DNA of 64,000 nucleotides from an uncultured Muribaculaceae bacterium. GTDB lineage: Bacteria > Bacteroidota > Bacteroidia > Bacteroidales > Muribaculaceae. The notes under the pieces were generated by a model, which worked only from the letters and a program-made list of their open reading frames with translations, searched no databases and had not been told where the DNA came from. Location: the NCBI GenBank assembly GCA_910586975.1, contig CAJUKX010000006.1, positions 40,991 through 104,990 of the forward strand. The letters run 5' to 3'. A program made the translations under genes and the position numbers. Below, piece after piece: positions 33,762-42,809 of the stretch. Position 1 is the first letter of the stretch, and the number at the start of each line of letters is the position of its first letter.

Positions 33762-35567
33762 TTATTCTTTGAAGTAATCCATGCGTATCATGGCGTCGGA
33801 TACGGGCATGGCAGTGGTGATGTGGTGCAGTAGGTCGGGGCTGAGTGCTGTGGTGTCGCCGCGCATCTCCAAGGTCATTGATGATACGGCCACACCCGGA
33901 TGTACGGGCGACAGTATGCTTTGGCCGAGGCCTTTCCACCCGTAATCATCGAGTCCCATAAGGTTGAGCAGGGTGGGGTATATATCAATCTGCCCCACGG
34001 TCTTGTCGATGCGTCCGGTCACGGGCGAGTTGAGCACAAGCAGCGGCGTGTACTGCGAGTCATCTACAAGCCGGCGCGCGGTCTCAGACTCCCGGCGAGC
34101 CTCGCGTCGCAGTGATGCAAGTCCTTCGTGGTCGCCGGTTATAACGATGATGGTATTGGCATAGTCGGGTCGCGATTTTATATAATCGACAATGGTATGC
34201 AGCTGCGAGTCGGTATAATGAGCCATGGTGACGTAATCGGTAATCTTGTCGGGCAGGCCGGCGGCTGAGATGTCAAATGCAGGGTCTTTCATCTTGTCGG
34301 GCAGTACAAATGGGCTGTGGCCCGAGTAAGTTACAAAGGTGAGCATGGCCGGGCTGCCCTCGGGCCAAAGATTGTCGGCTTTAAGCTTTTCCACGCTCTG
34401 GCGCATGAAAGAGCCGTCAGAGAGTTTGCCGGGATTGCCTACCAGTTCGTCTATACGCCAGTTGCGGCGGTCGATGAGCGAGTCGTAGCCGAATGCGCGG
34501 CTGATGGCTTCCTGATTCCACGTAATGGGTTTGTCGCAGGTGAAGAGTATGCTCCGCGCGCCATATTTCGCGGCCATGGCCTTGTTGAGCGACGGGTATG
34601 TGGCCGAGGGAAATTTCATGCTGTACACGGTGCCCTTCATTGGTAGCAGACCTGTATTGAGCATCAATTGAAAGTCGATTGAGCGCCCCGATGCCACTTG
34701 TGTGAGCAGATGTGACGCATACAGGGTAGTGGAGTCAGCGATGAGCGAATTGAGATAGGGCGTTATTTCCTTGCCTTCGATTTCGGCTTCTAGGGGCCAG
34801 CTTTCGAGCGATTCGCATATTATTACCACGAGGTTGGTGCGCCGGGCTATGCTGTCGGGCAAAGCCGTATGGGGCATCATGTGTGAGTGGTCGGCCAGCC
34901 ATTCATCTACTTTTGCGCGTGCCTCGGGTGATGTGGAGTTGGCCTCGCTCATGGTGTTGTAGGCTATATGGCCGGCTATGGTGTAGGTAGGTACGCCGCA
35001 GGTGTAGTAATAGCACGACTGTGTCAGGGTGTCGTAAGCCTTGTAGAATCCGCCACGACATATTATGGCCGACCAGCTGATAAGGGCGGCCATAAGCCCG
35101 GTAGAGGCTATATGCTTCCATGCTCCACGGGGTGCATTTGCAACGCGGCCGGCCAAAGCAACGCCGGCGGCAAGAATCAGCGGAAAGCCAAGGTCGAGCC
35201 ATCGCAGCGAGGTGAATATGCTCGCGGTGAAGTCAGCCATATTGGATGCCAGCGCGTAGCTTTGTGGCGGAATGGCCGTGAAGTATGTGCGGCAATATAT
35301 CAGGTTGGCCATGAACAGGCAGTCGATCAGCAGCAGGAATACCGTCTGTACCCAAACGCGCCTTGAAAGCATGAACGGCACTGTGAGCAACACGGCGGCC
35401 ACAAAGTTGTTGATATACAGCAGCCAGTCGCTCATTGCGCGGAAGGTGGTGAAATTGCACCAAACGACCACAAACCATATAAGCGACAGGAAAGCGGTGG
35501 CAATCATTACTCCGGTCTTGGAAACCCAAACATCTTTGCCAAACAAAAATTTTATCAGTTTTTTCAT
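33762..35567 (-). CDS. LTA synthase/phosphoethanolamine transferase-like sulfatase-fold membrane enzyme
   Basis: 601 residues. Four or five membrane helices (about 15-190) are followed by a periplasmic sulfatase-fold domain. LVVIICESLESWPLE holds the first metal ligand (E of CESLE), ASGRSIDFQ is the nucleophile site, where serine sits in place of the threonine of LtaS, and VITGDHEGL is the D-H metal pair; FVTYSGHSPF holds a further histidine. Such enzymes move phosphoglycerol or phosphoethanolamine from lipids to envelope glycans. In a Gram-negative gut bacterium the acceptor is probably lipid A, capsule or another surface glycan. The gene starts 2 bases after glf ends, so the two envelope genes form an operon. 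Confidence 0.82.
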   Translation of the reverse strand: MKKLIKFLFGKDVWVSKTGVMIATAFLSLIWFVVVWCNFTTFRAMSDWLLYINNFVAAVLLTVPFMLSRRVWVQTVFLLLIDCLFMANLIYCRTYFTAIPPQSYALASNMADFTASIFTSLRWLDLGFPLILAAGVALAGRVANAPRGAWKHIASTGLMAALISWSAIICRGGFYKAYDTLTQSCYYYTCGVPTYTIAGHIAYNTMSEANSTSPEARAKVDEWLADHSHMMPHTALPDSIARRTNLVVIICESLESWPLEAEIEGKEITPYLNSLIADSTTLYASHLLTQVASGRSIDFQLMLNTGLLPMKGTVYSMKFPSATYPSLNKAMAAKYGARSILFTCDKPITWNQEAISRAFGYDSLIDRRNWRIDELVGNPGKLSDGSFMRQSVEKLKADNLWPEGSPAMLTFVTYSGHSPFVLPDKMKDPAFDISAAGLPDKITDYVTMAHYTDSQLHTIVDYIKSRPDYANTIIVITGDHEGLASLRREARRESETARRLVDDSQYTPLLVLNSPVTGRIDKTVGQIDIYPTLLNLMGLDDYGWKGLGQSILSPVHPGVAVSSMTLEMRGDTTALSPDLLHHITTAMPVSDAMIRMDYFKE

Positions 35568-35569
35568 AC

Positions 35570-36682
35570 TTATTGAGTCTTGAACATGTCGAGAACCTCA
35601 CGTATCAGGGGCGACATGTCGTAGTATTTATACTCAGCCAGACGACCGCCGAAAATAACATCCGTTTCGGCATCGGCCAAGGCTTTGTAGCGCAGGTAAA
35701 TTTCGTTGTTGCGCCGGTCGTTGACCGGGTAGAACGGTTCCATACCCGGGCGCCACTCGGTGGAATATTCGTACGACACCACTGTTGAGGGGTTGTCGTT
35801 CACGGCATTGCCCAAACATTCAAAGTGCTTGTGCTCTATGATGCGGGTGTACGGTACATCACCCGATGTGTAGTTTATCACGGCGTTGCCCTGAAAATCG
35901 GGAGTGTCGATTACCCGGGTGTCAAACCTCACGGTGCGGTAGTCGAGTTTGCCGAAGCGGTAATCGAAAAATTCATCGATCTGCCCCGTGAACACCACCT
36001 TGCGAGCCAGGGAGCGGTAATGCTTGCGGTTTGCGAAGAAGTCGGCACCAAGCTCCATGTCAACTCCCTGCAGCATGCCGTCGATGAGTTTGTTGTAGCC
36101 ACCCACGGGCACACCTTGATAAAGGTCGTTGAAATAATTGTTGTCGAAAGTAAATCTCAGCGGCAGGCGCTTGATTATGAACGCCGGCAGCTGTGCACAT
36201 GGACGTCCCCACTGCTTTTCGGTATATCCCTTTATGAGCAGGCGGTATATGTCATCGCCCACGAGCGACAGCGCCTGCTCCTCAAGGTTGCGCGGCTCGC
36301 CGTCATATATATGCCGCTGCTTGCTGAGCACCTCGCGGGCCTCGTCGGCTGTGGTCACTCCCCACAGCTGCCTGAAGGTATTCATATTGAAGGGCAGGTT
36401 GTAGCGCTTGCCGTCGGGCGCTACGGCTATGGGTGTGTTGATGAAATTGTTGAACGGAACAAACGAATTTACAAAATCCCACACCTCGCGGTCGGATGTA
36501 TGGAAAATGTGCGGACCGTATCGGTGTACGTTAATACCGTTGATACAATCACAGTGCAGGTTGCCGCCGGTATGAGGGCGGCGGTCTATGGCAAGGCAAC
36601 GCTTGCCCTGCCGAGTGGCAAGACAGGCAAATGCTGCGCCAAACAGCCCGGTGCCTACAATCAGGTAATCGTATGGTTTCAT
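35570..36682 (-). CDS. glf: UDP-galactopyranose mutase
   Basis: 370 residues, usual length. It is a FAD enzyme that turns UDP-galactopyranose into UDP-galactofuranose for surface polysaccharides. The FAD Rossmann fold is YDYLIVGTGLFGAAFACLA near the start, followed by AIDRRPHTGGNLHC, HRYGPHIFHT (substrate-loop histidines) and WRPGMEPFYPVND with RYNLP. It is co-transcribed with the LtaS-like enzyme, which suggests furanose-containing glycans with phosphate-linked decoration. Minus-strand TAACTTTG at 36688-36695 is very close to the ATG, so the mRNA leader may be only a few bases. Confidence 0.95.
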   Translation of the reverse strand: MKPYDYLIVGTGLFGAAFACLATRQGKRCLAIDRRPHTGGNLHCDCINGINVHRYGPHIFHTSDREVWDFVNSFVPFNNFINTPIAVAPDGKRYNLPFNMNTFRQLWGVTTADEAREVLSKQRHIYDGEPRNLEEQALSLVGDDIYRLLIKGYTEKQWGRPCAQLPAFIIKRLPLRFTFDNNYFNDLYQGVPVGGYNKLIDGMLQGVDMELGADFFANRKHYRSLARKVVFTGQIDEFFDYRFGKLDYRTVRFDTRVIDTPDFQGNAVINYTSGDVPYTRIIEHKHFECLGNAVNDNPSTVVSYEYSTEWRPGMEPFYPVNDRRNNEIYLRYKALADAETDVIFGGRLAEYKYYDMSPLIREVLDMFKTQ

Positions 36683-36687
36683 CTGTG

Positions 36688-36695
36688 CAAAGTTA
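36688..36695 (-). promoter_or_regulatory. -7 box directly before glf
   Basis: Minus-strand TAACTTTG, 6 bases before the ATG. If used, the transcript would be nearly leaderless. No clear -33 box. Confidence 0.35.
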
Positions 36696-36758
36696 AGGCT
36701 TTGTAAGATATAAAAAGAAAATATTTAAAAAAAATATGAGGGGTGATGAACCTTTTTA

Positions 36759-36882
36759 TGTTACAGAACGTTTACAATACAGAAAGGCAAACAAAGCTTT
36801 TCCCATTGTAAGAAATGTGATAATGATTGGTTTATATCTAACGTAGCGACGCCGTGAGGCAGTCGCTACGTTGGGTTTTATA
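36759..36882 (+). repeat. Structured dispersed repeat, copy 2
   Basis: About 124 bases, nearly identical over most of its length to 21727-21855 in opposite orientation. Its hairpin is AACGTAGCGAC (36840-36850) with GTCGCTACGTT (36862-36872): compared with copy 1 one pair has changed from G-C to A-T on both arms, keeping the stem. GGGTTTTATA follows. TTTACAAT near 36771 and ATTGTAAG near 36805 could form a second stem. It lies between glf and pfkA. Confidence 0.8.
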
Positions 36883-36957
36883 CCTATACATAAAGAAAAA
36901 AACGAATCAGGACATAAAAAAGTGGAAAAAGACAAGTCTTATTTGGAGATGAAATCT

Positions 36958-36965
36958 TAACTTTG
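36958..36965 (+). promoter_or_regulatory. -7 box for pfkA
   Basis: TAACTTTG, 65 bases before pfkA. The nearest TTTG is only 12 bases upstream, so the -33 box is unclear. Confidence 0.4.
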
Positions 36966-37029
36966 CAACTTGGAATGCAAGTCTTTTCCAAATATTCCGC
37001 ATAAAATGTTTCAATTAATATAAGGTATT

Positions 37030-38010
37030 ATGTCAGAGATTAAATGTGTAGGCATTCTTACATCCGGAGGTGATGCACCGGGCATGAACGCTGCTATTCG
37101 CGCCGTGACACGTGCGGCTATTTTCAGTGGTCTCAAGGTCAAGGGTATTTACCGTGGCTACCGTGGTCTCATCAGCGACGAGATTGTAGATTTCCACACC
37201 CAGAATGTTTCCAATATCATACAGCAGGGCGGTACTATACTCAAAACTGCCCGTTGCAAGGAATTCCAGACTCCCGAAGGCCGTCAGCTGGCCTACGACG
37301 TACTGCGTCGTCACGAAATTGATGCGCTGGTGGTGATTGGCGGCGACGGCTCGCTCACCGGTGCACGCATTTTTGCCAACGAATTTAATTTGCCCTGCAT
37401 AGGTCTGCCCGGTACCATAGACAACGACCTCTATGGCACCGACACCACCATAGGCTACGACACCGCCCTGAACACAATCATGGAATGTGTCGATAAAATC
37501 CGCGACACCGCCACCAGCCACGAGCGTCTGTTCTTCATCGAGGTTATGGGTCGCGATGCCGGCTTCCTCGCCCTCAACGGTGCCATAGCATCGGGTGCCG
37601 AGGCTGCCATCATTCCCGAAATCTCAACCGAGGTCGACCAGTTGGCCGAACTCATACAGAACGGCTTCCGCAAGTCTAAGAACTCATCCATAGTTCTCGT
37701 GGCCGAAAGCCCCGTTACCGGCGGTGCCATGGGCATGGCTCAGCGTGTGAAGACCGAATTCCCCGGCTACGATGTGCGTGTGTCGATACTCGGACACCTG
37801 CAGCGCGGCGGTTCTCCCACTGCCCACGATCGCATTCTGGCTTCGCGCATGGGTGCAGCCGCCATTGATGCTCTGCTCGAAGACCAGCGCAACGTGATGA
37901 TAGGTATAAAGAACGACGAAATCGTGTACGTACCCTTCTCAAAGGCTATCAAGAACGACAAACCCATCAACCGCGAATTGCTCAACACTCTGCGCCGCCT
38001 GTCTATATAA
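37030..38010 (+). CDS. pfkA: ATP-dependent 6-phosphofructokinase
   Basis: 326 residues, the usual bacterial length. It phosphorylates fructose 6-phosphate in glycolysis. Motifs: TSGGDAPGMNAAIRAV (ATP site), GGDGSLTGA (with a glycine-aspartate pair that fits ATP rather than PPi use), PGTIDNDLYGTDTTIGYDTA (catalytic aspartate) and VMGRDAGFLA. The region around HLQRGGSPTAHDR binds the substrate phosphate. A 20-base gap leads to the lipoprotein gene. Confidence 0.95.
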   Translation: MSEIKCVGILTSGGDAPGMNAAIRAVTRAAIFSGLKVKGIYRGYRGLISDEIVDFHTQNVSNIIQQGGTILKTARCKEFQTPEGRQLAYDVLRRHEIDALVVIGGDGSLTGARIFANEFNLPCIGLPGTIDNDLYGTDTTIGYDTALNTIMECVDKIRDTATSHERLFFIEVMGRDAGFLALNGAIASGAEAAIIPEISTEVDQLAELIQNGFRKSKNSSIVLVAESPVTGGAMGMAQRVKTEFPGYDVRVSILGHLQRGGSPTAHDRILASRMGAAAIDALLEDQRNVMIGIKNDEIVYVPFSKAIKNDKPINRELLNTLRRLSI

Positions 38011-38030
38011 GACTCTCTATATAATAAGCT

Positions 38031-40034
38031 ATGAAATCACTGTACGCCCTTCCCATTCTCGTGGCAACGATGATTCTGACGGCCTGTGCCAGCATAGGCC
38101 GTCCCGACGGGGGTGCCCGCGATGAGCAGCCCCCTGTGTATGTGCGTTCAAATCCCGCTCCGGGAGCCTTGAACGTAGACGGCCGGAATATCACCATCGT
38201 CTTCAACGAGAATGTGCAGCTCGAAGACGCGTTCAACAAAGTAGTGATTTCGCCCGTACAGCTCGAAGCACCGCAGATTTCGGCCAACGGCCGCAACGTC
38301 AGGGTGCAGATACGCGATACCATGAAGGCCAACACTACATATACCATCGACTTTGCCGATGCCATCAAGGATCTGAACGAGGGCAACGTGCTCGACGGTT
38401 TTGCCCTCGACTTCTCCACCGGCGAGTCGATTGACACCATGAGGGTGTCGGGCATGGTGCTTGGAGCTTCAAATCTCGAACCCGCCCAGGGCGTGCTCGT
38501 TGCAGCGTATTCAAACCTTTCAGATACCGCCATACGCACTTTGCCACCCGACCGCATTGCCCGTACCAACCAGTACGGCATGTTTACCATTCGCAACCTC
38601 GCCCCGGGTACTTACCGCGTGTACATGCTCAACGATATCAACCGCGACTGGCATTGGGACCGCTCTGAGGACGTGGCATATCTCGACGAGCTTATAGTTC
38701 CGTCGACCGAGGCAATCACCGTCACCGACACCCTGTACAGCTCTACCGGGGGCGACTCGCTCGTGACCCGACCCGGCACCATGTTCCTGCCAAATGATAT
38801 TCTGCTCAACTGGTTCAACGAAGATTACAAGGCCCAGTATATCAAGGAATACAAACGCCCCGAGCGCCGCAAGGTGAATATAGAGTTTGGCGCGCCGTCC
38901 GACTCCATGCCAGAGATACGCATAGTCGATGGCCCCACAGATGAGTCGCTGCGCGGTCTTACATCCGACCATTGGGCCACCACTGTGGCTTCGCTCACCA
39001 AGGATACCATTGATGTGTGGCTGTCAGACACAATGGTTATAAACACCGACTCGCTGCGCCTGTCGGTGCGCTATCAGAAGCCCGATTCGCTCGAACGTAT
39101 GGTATGGACTACCGACACCCTGCGATTCTATTTCAAGAATCCTCGTCGCAGCAAAAAAGAAATCGAAGCCGATACACTGCCTCCGCGCTACGACCTGCTC
39201 AAATTTGACCTGCAGCTCAACGGCGGCGTGCAGGAGGTGTATTCACCCCTGAAATTCAAAGTCGACCAGCCCCTTGTGTCGCTCGACACCTCGGCTGTAA
39301 GGCTCGAACATCAGGTAGACACCCTGTGGATGCCCATAAATGGCTGGAACATCGTGCCCGACTCTCTAAATCCCGTATTTACAAGCGTTATCAGCACCGA
39401 GTGGATTCCCGGCGACAAATATCGTCTGTCGGTGGATTCGGCCGCTGTGGTAAGTATATACGGCGAGCACAACCGTCCGGTAAGTTCTGAATTCAACGTG
39501 CGCAGCCTGTCAGACTACAGCAACCTCGACTTTGTGTTGCAGGGAGCCGACTCCACTACCATAGTGCAGCTGCTCAATACGTCGGACGAACCGGTGGCAG
39601 AGCAACGTGTGGTTGACGGCAGGGCAAAGTTCAAATACCTCGCTCCGGCAGTTTACTACGCCCGTGTGTTCTTCGACACCAACGGCGACGGCAAGTGGAC
39701 CACCGGCAAACTCGACTCCATTCAGCCCGAAGAAGTTGCCTATTATCCTTCTAAAATAGAGTTGAAACGCAATTGGGACGTGGAACAGCAGTGGAATATC
39801 TACGAAACACCGCTCGACCGCCAGAAGCCATACGCATTGCTCAAGAACAAGCCCAAACTCAAGCGTGGTGAGCGTGACCCGCGCGAGGAAATAAAGAATG
39901 AAGATGAAGAAGACGAATTCATGGGCGGCGGATTCGGCAACAGAAACAATAACAGCAACAGTAACAAAGGCAGTGGCGGAAGGCGTGGCGTAGGTGGCTT
40001 GAAGCCTGCCTCAAATAATAATTTGAGAAGATAA
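38031..40034 (+). CDS. Lipoprotein with N-terminal Ig-like (Big_5/SbsA) domain
   Basis: 667 residues. Lipobox LTAC with C19 marks a lipoprotein. Residues about 35-135 (PVYVRSNPAPGALNVDGRNI, TIVFNENVQLEDAFNKVVIS, YTIDFADAIKDLNEGN, all separate segments) match the Ig-like domain found in such Bacteroidota lipoproteins. A second beta-rich module near 145-220 (GMFTIRNLAPGTYRVYMLND) resembles a carboxypeptidase-regulatory fold, and a similar phrase returns near 540 (APAVYYARVFFDTNGDGKW). The C-terminus is rich in Asn, Gly and Arg. The role is unknown; likely an envelope scaffold. It overlaps the next gene by 1 base. Confidence 0.8.
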   Translation: MKSLYALPILVATMILTACASIGRPDGGARDEQPPVYVRSNPAPGALNVDGRNITIVFNENVQLEDAFNKVVISPVQLEAPQISANGRNVRVQIRDTMKANTTYTIDFADAIKDLNEGNVLDGFALDFSTGESIDTMRVSGMVLGASNLEPAQGVLVAAYSNLSDTAIRTLPPDRIARTNQYGMFTIRNLAPGTYRVYMLNDINRDWHWDRSEDVAYLDELIVPSTEAITVTDTLYSSTGGDSLVTRPGTMFLPNDILLNWFNEDYKAQYIKEYKRPERRKVNIEFGAPSDSMPEIRIVDGPTDESLRGLTSDHWATTVASLTKDTIDVWLSDTMVINTDSLRLSVRYQKPDSLERMVWTTDTLRFYFKNPRRSKKEIEADTLPPRYDLLKFDLQLNGGVQEVYSPLKFKVDQPLVSLDTSAVRLEHQVDTLWMPINGWNIVPDSLNPVFTSVISTEWIPGDKYRLSVDSAAVVSIYGEHNRPVSSEFNVRSLSDYSNLDFVLQGADSTTIVQLLNTSDEPVAEQRVVDGRAKFKYLAPAVYYARVFFDTNGDGKWTTGKLDSIQPEEVAYYPSKIELKRNWDVEQQWNIYETPLDRQKPYALLKNKPKLKRGERDPREEIKNEDEEDEFMGGGFGNRNNNSNSNKGSGGRRGVGGLKPASNNNLRR

Positions 40035-40681
40035 TGTACTGCAAAATCTCACCCTCGGCCGAGGCTTACGGCGATTACAGCCGCTTGTATTCAGAAGTTT
40101 ATGACCCCGATGCGTTCATGCGCTCATCGGGCGATACCGTGGTGAAATACGACACGGCATGGAAAACCGCCTGCGTGCACAAGGAACCACGCGAGGTGAT
40201 AGACCGCACCGTGGCCGACTTCATGCTCATAGGGAGCGCCCACCTCGAGGCTTTGGCCATGAATCGCCTGCGCAATACTGCCATGGCCACAGCGCTGTCG
40301 ATGCTCGTGAGTGCCGATATGGCCGGTGCCGATACCGTGGCCCTTGGATTGATATATCTTGACCTGCATGCCCGCTATCTGCTCGGCTGTGTGGAATTGA
40401 GTCAGACAGTGGCAGATGACAGCTTTGGCCGGCCGCATGCCAAGGCTATACTGCGTATGGAGTCTGAATTATATATAGGAGCACTCAACCGCTTTAAGGG
40501 CGCCTACTCGCCGGCAGCTCACGATATAGCCCGCTATGAAGCCATAGCCGAGGGTGCCCTCCGATATACGCAAGATACAGTCCGCACGGCCGATGATGCT
40601 GTTATAGCCGACGCTTCAGCTCCGTCCGAGGCTTTGGTAGATATGTTCTCGCGCCTGCATGCTCTGGGGCTGCAAGATTGA
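40034..40681 (+). CDS. Unknown soluble helical protein linked to the Ig-like lipoprotein gene
   Basis: 215 residues. No signal peptide, membrane segment or recognised motif. The sequence looks all-alpha, with amphipathic stretches such as VIDRTVADFMLIGSAHLEAL, AMATALSMLVSADMAGADTV and SEALVDMFSRLHAL. Its ATG overlaps the lipoprotein stop (TAATG), so the pair is translationally coupled. It precedes recA but has its own promoter region between them. No function can be stated. Confidence 0.7.
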   Translation: MYCKISPSAEAYGDYSRLYSEVYDPDAFMRSSGDTVVKYDTAWKTACVHKEPREVIDRTVADFMLIGSAHLEALAMNRLRNTAMATALSMLVSADMAGADTVALGLIYLDLHARYLLGCVELSQTVADDSFGRPHAKAILRMESELYIGALNRFKGAYSPAAHDIARYEAIAEGALRYTQDTVRTADDAVIADASAPSEALVDMFSRLHALGLQD

Positions 40682-40734
40682 TTCTTTTGCGTATTTTAAC
40701 AAGGTTGTGTCATGTAATTGCACATATATGGCCA

Positions 40735-40742
40735 TAACTTTG
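40735..40742 (+). promoter_or_regulatory. -7 box for recA
   Basis: TAACTTTG, 57 bases before recA. No proper TTTG at the -33 distance, and no SOS-box-like palindrome that I recognise. Confidence 0.4.
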
Positions 40743-40798
40743 TACTATCAAAATTTGTATTGTTTAATACCTGAATAATAACTTAAACTCGATATAAA

Positions 40799-41998
40799 AT
40801 GGAAAAACCCGAAAAAGCCCCTAAAAAGGGTAAAGCCGCGGCAACCGACCCTCAGGCAGCTCGCCGCGAGGCTCTGGCTCAGGCTTTGAGCAAGATAGAA
40901 AAAGACTTTGGCAGAGGCTCGATCATGAAACTCGGCGACGAGTCGATTGAAGATGTTGAGGTTATCCCCTCGGGCTCGGTAGGCCTTGACTACGCTCTGG
41001 GCGTGGGAGGTTATCCCCGTGGCAGAATCATCGAAATCTTCGGCCCGGAATCTTCGGGTAAGACAACATTGGCCATACACGCCATAGCCGAAGCGCAGAA
41101 GCGTGGCGGTATAGCCGCTATCATCGACGCCGAGCACGCTTTCGATCGTTTTTACGCACAAAGCCTCGGTGTTGACATCAATAATCTGTTCATGGCTCAG
41201 CCCGACAACGGCGAGCAGGCTCTTGAGATAGCCGAACAGCTCATTCGCTCGTCGGCAATCGACATCCTGGTGGTAGACTCTGTTGCAGCCCTTACCCCCA
41301 AGGGCGAGATCGAAGGCGATATGGGCGACCGCAACGTAGGCCTGCAGGCCCGTCTTATGTCGCAGGCCATGCGCAAGCTCACCGGCGCCATCTCGCGCAC
41401 CAACACCTGCTGCATCTTCATCAACCAGCTGCGCGAGAAGATTGGTGTGATGTTCGGTCCGTCAGAAACCACTACCGGTGGTAACGCCTTGAAGTTCTAC
41501 GCTTCGGTACGTCTCGACATTCGTTCACGCTCCACTATCAAGGACGGTGAGGAAGTGCTTGGCCGTCGTGCTGCCGTTAAGGTGGTGAAAAACAAGGTGG
41601 CTCCTCCCTTCCGTCGCGCTGAATTCGACATTATGTTTGGCGAAGGTATCTCTAAGAGCGGCGAAATCGTTGACCTCGGTGTTGAACACGGCATCATCAG
41701 CAAGAGCGGTTCGTGGTTCAGTTACAACGGCAACAAGCTCGCTCAGGGTCGCGATGCCGCCAAACGCACCATCGACGACAATCCCGAGCTTGCAGAAGAA
41801 CTCTCGGCCAAGATTCTCGAAGCCATGAAGGTGGCCGACAAGAATCCCCGCGCCAAAATGGCCAAGAAAGCCATTGAAGAAACCGCCGAAGCCGCTGCTC
41901 CCGCTGCTGCCGACGCTCCCAAGGCCGCCAAAGCCGAACTCGACTTCGACTCAACCCTTCCCGACGACGATCCTTTCTCGATTGAGGAAGATATGTAA
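40799..41998 (+). CDS. recA: Recombinase RecA
   Basis: 399 residues. It forms filaments on single-stranded DNA for strand exchange and SOS signalling. Walker A GPESSGKTT (82-90), Walker B ILVVDSVAAL, the L2-region phrase GVMFGPSETTTGGNALKFY and an NKVAPPFRRAEFDI segment are all standard. The C-terminal tail is longer than usual, with a repeated Ala-Lys-rich linker and an acidic end (DDDPFSIEEDM) that dampens DNA binding in RecA proteins. tcdA starts 6 bases after the stop. Confidence 0.97.
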   Translation: MEKPEKAPKKGKAAATDPQAARREALAQALSKIEKDFGRGSIMKLGDESIEDVEVIPSGSVGLDYALGVGGYPRGRIIEIFGPESSGKTTLAIHAIAEAQKRGGIAAIIDAEHAFDRFYAQSLGVDINNLFMAQPDNGEQALEIAEQLIRSSAIDILVVDSVAALTPKGEIEGDMGDRNVGLQARLMSQAMRKLTGAISRTNTCCIFINQLREKIGVMFGPSETTTGGNALKFYASVRLDIRSRSTIKDGEEVLGRRAAVKVVKNKVAPPFRRAEFDIMFGEGISKSGEIVDLGVEHGIISKSGSWFSYNGNKLAQGRDAAKRTIDDNPELAEELSAKILEAMKVADKNPRAKMAKKAIEETAEAAAPAAADAPKAAKAELDFDSTLPDDDPFSIEEDM

Positions 41999-42004
41999 GC
42001 CGGA

Positions 42005-42709
42005 ATGACCGAAAGTATATTCCAACGCACCATGCTTGTAGCCGGGTCCGAGATGATGGCCCGGCTGCAGGCTGCACGTGTGCTGGTGGTGGGCGTGGGC
42101 GGCGTAGGTTCGTGGTGTGTCGAAGCTCTGGTGCGCACCGGCATAGGGCATATCACCATCATCGACCGCGATGTGGTGGCTGTGAGCAATATCAACCGCC
42201 AGTTGCCGGCCACAGTCTCGGCTGTGGGTGAGCCTAAGGTGGAAGTGCTCGGTCGCCGTCTGCTTGACATAAATCCGCAGCTCGACCTCACCATGATATC
42301 CGACTTTTATTCGCCCGAAAATGCCGATACCTACGACCTCGATTCATACGACTATGTGATAGATGCCATAGACTCACTGGCATGCAAGGCCGAGCTGATA
42401 ATACGTGCCACAGCCTCGCGGGCTAAGTTGTTCTCGTCAATGGGAGCGGCCCGTAAGCTCCACGCATCCATGATTTCGACCACTGAGTTCTGGAAGGTGC
42501 AGGGCGATCCTCTGGCCCGCGCGTTGCGGCAACGCTTCAAGCGCACAGGTGTGTTTCCCAAGCGTAAGTTCAAATGTGTTTACTCGCCCGAGCGTATAGC
42601 ACAGCCGATTGAAAGCCCCGACGGCGCCAACGGCACCTTTGCACACACCACTGCCATATTCGGCCTTACCCTGGCCGGGCTGGTGATAGAAGACATAAGT
42701 AAGCAGTGA
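42005..42709 (+). CDS. tcdA: tRNA threonylcarbamoyladenosine dehydratase (TcdA)
   Basis: 234 residues of the ThiF/E1-like family. The ATP-binding Rossmann motif is VLVVGVGGVGSWCVEALVRT, with the metal-site aspartate in IDRDVVAVSNINRQ and the IDAIDSLACKAELI pattern. TcdA cyclises t6A37 in tRNAs to ct6A, which improves decoding of ANN codons. It is short and lacks a UBL partner, as expected of TcdA and not of ThiF. It is probably co-transcribed with recA. A terminator follows. Confidence 0.92.
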   Translation: MTESIFQRTMLVAGSEMMARLQAARVLVVGVGGVGSWCVEALVRTGIGHITIIDRDVVAVSNINRQLPATVSAVGEPKVEVLGRRLLDINPQLDLTMISDFYSPENADTYDLDSYDYVIDAIDSLACKAELIIRATASRAKLFSSMGAARKLHASMISTTEFWKVQGDPLARALRQRFKRTGVFPKRKFKCVYSPERIAQPIESPDGANGTFAHTTAIFGLTLAGLVIEDISKQ

Positions 42710-42714
42710 AAAAT

Positions 42715-42750
42715 AAGGCTTTCATGCTGAAATTCAGCGCGAGAGCCTTT
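42715..42750 (+). terminator. Terminator after tcdA
   Basis: AAGGCT and AGCCTT enclose GCTGA and TCAGC; T's follow (CCTTTG). A composite stem. Confidence 0.5.
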
Positions 42751-42809
42751 GTATATAGACCACCGAAAAGAAAAATTGCCACCGAGAGAAAGGCCGGAAA
42801 GAAGAAAAA

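Noticed and set aside
40743..40798. An SOS box upstream of recA
   Set aside because: Only a short CAAAATTTG palindrome is present, not a pattern I can tie to a known LexA site in Bacteroidota.
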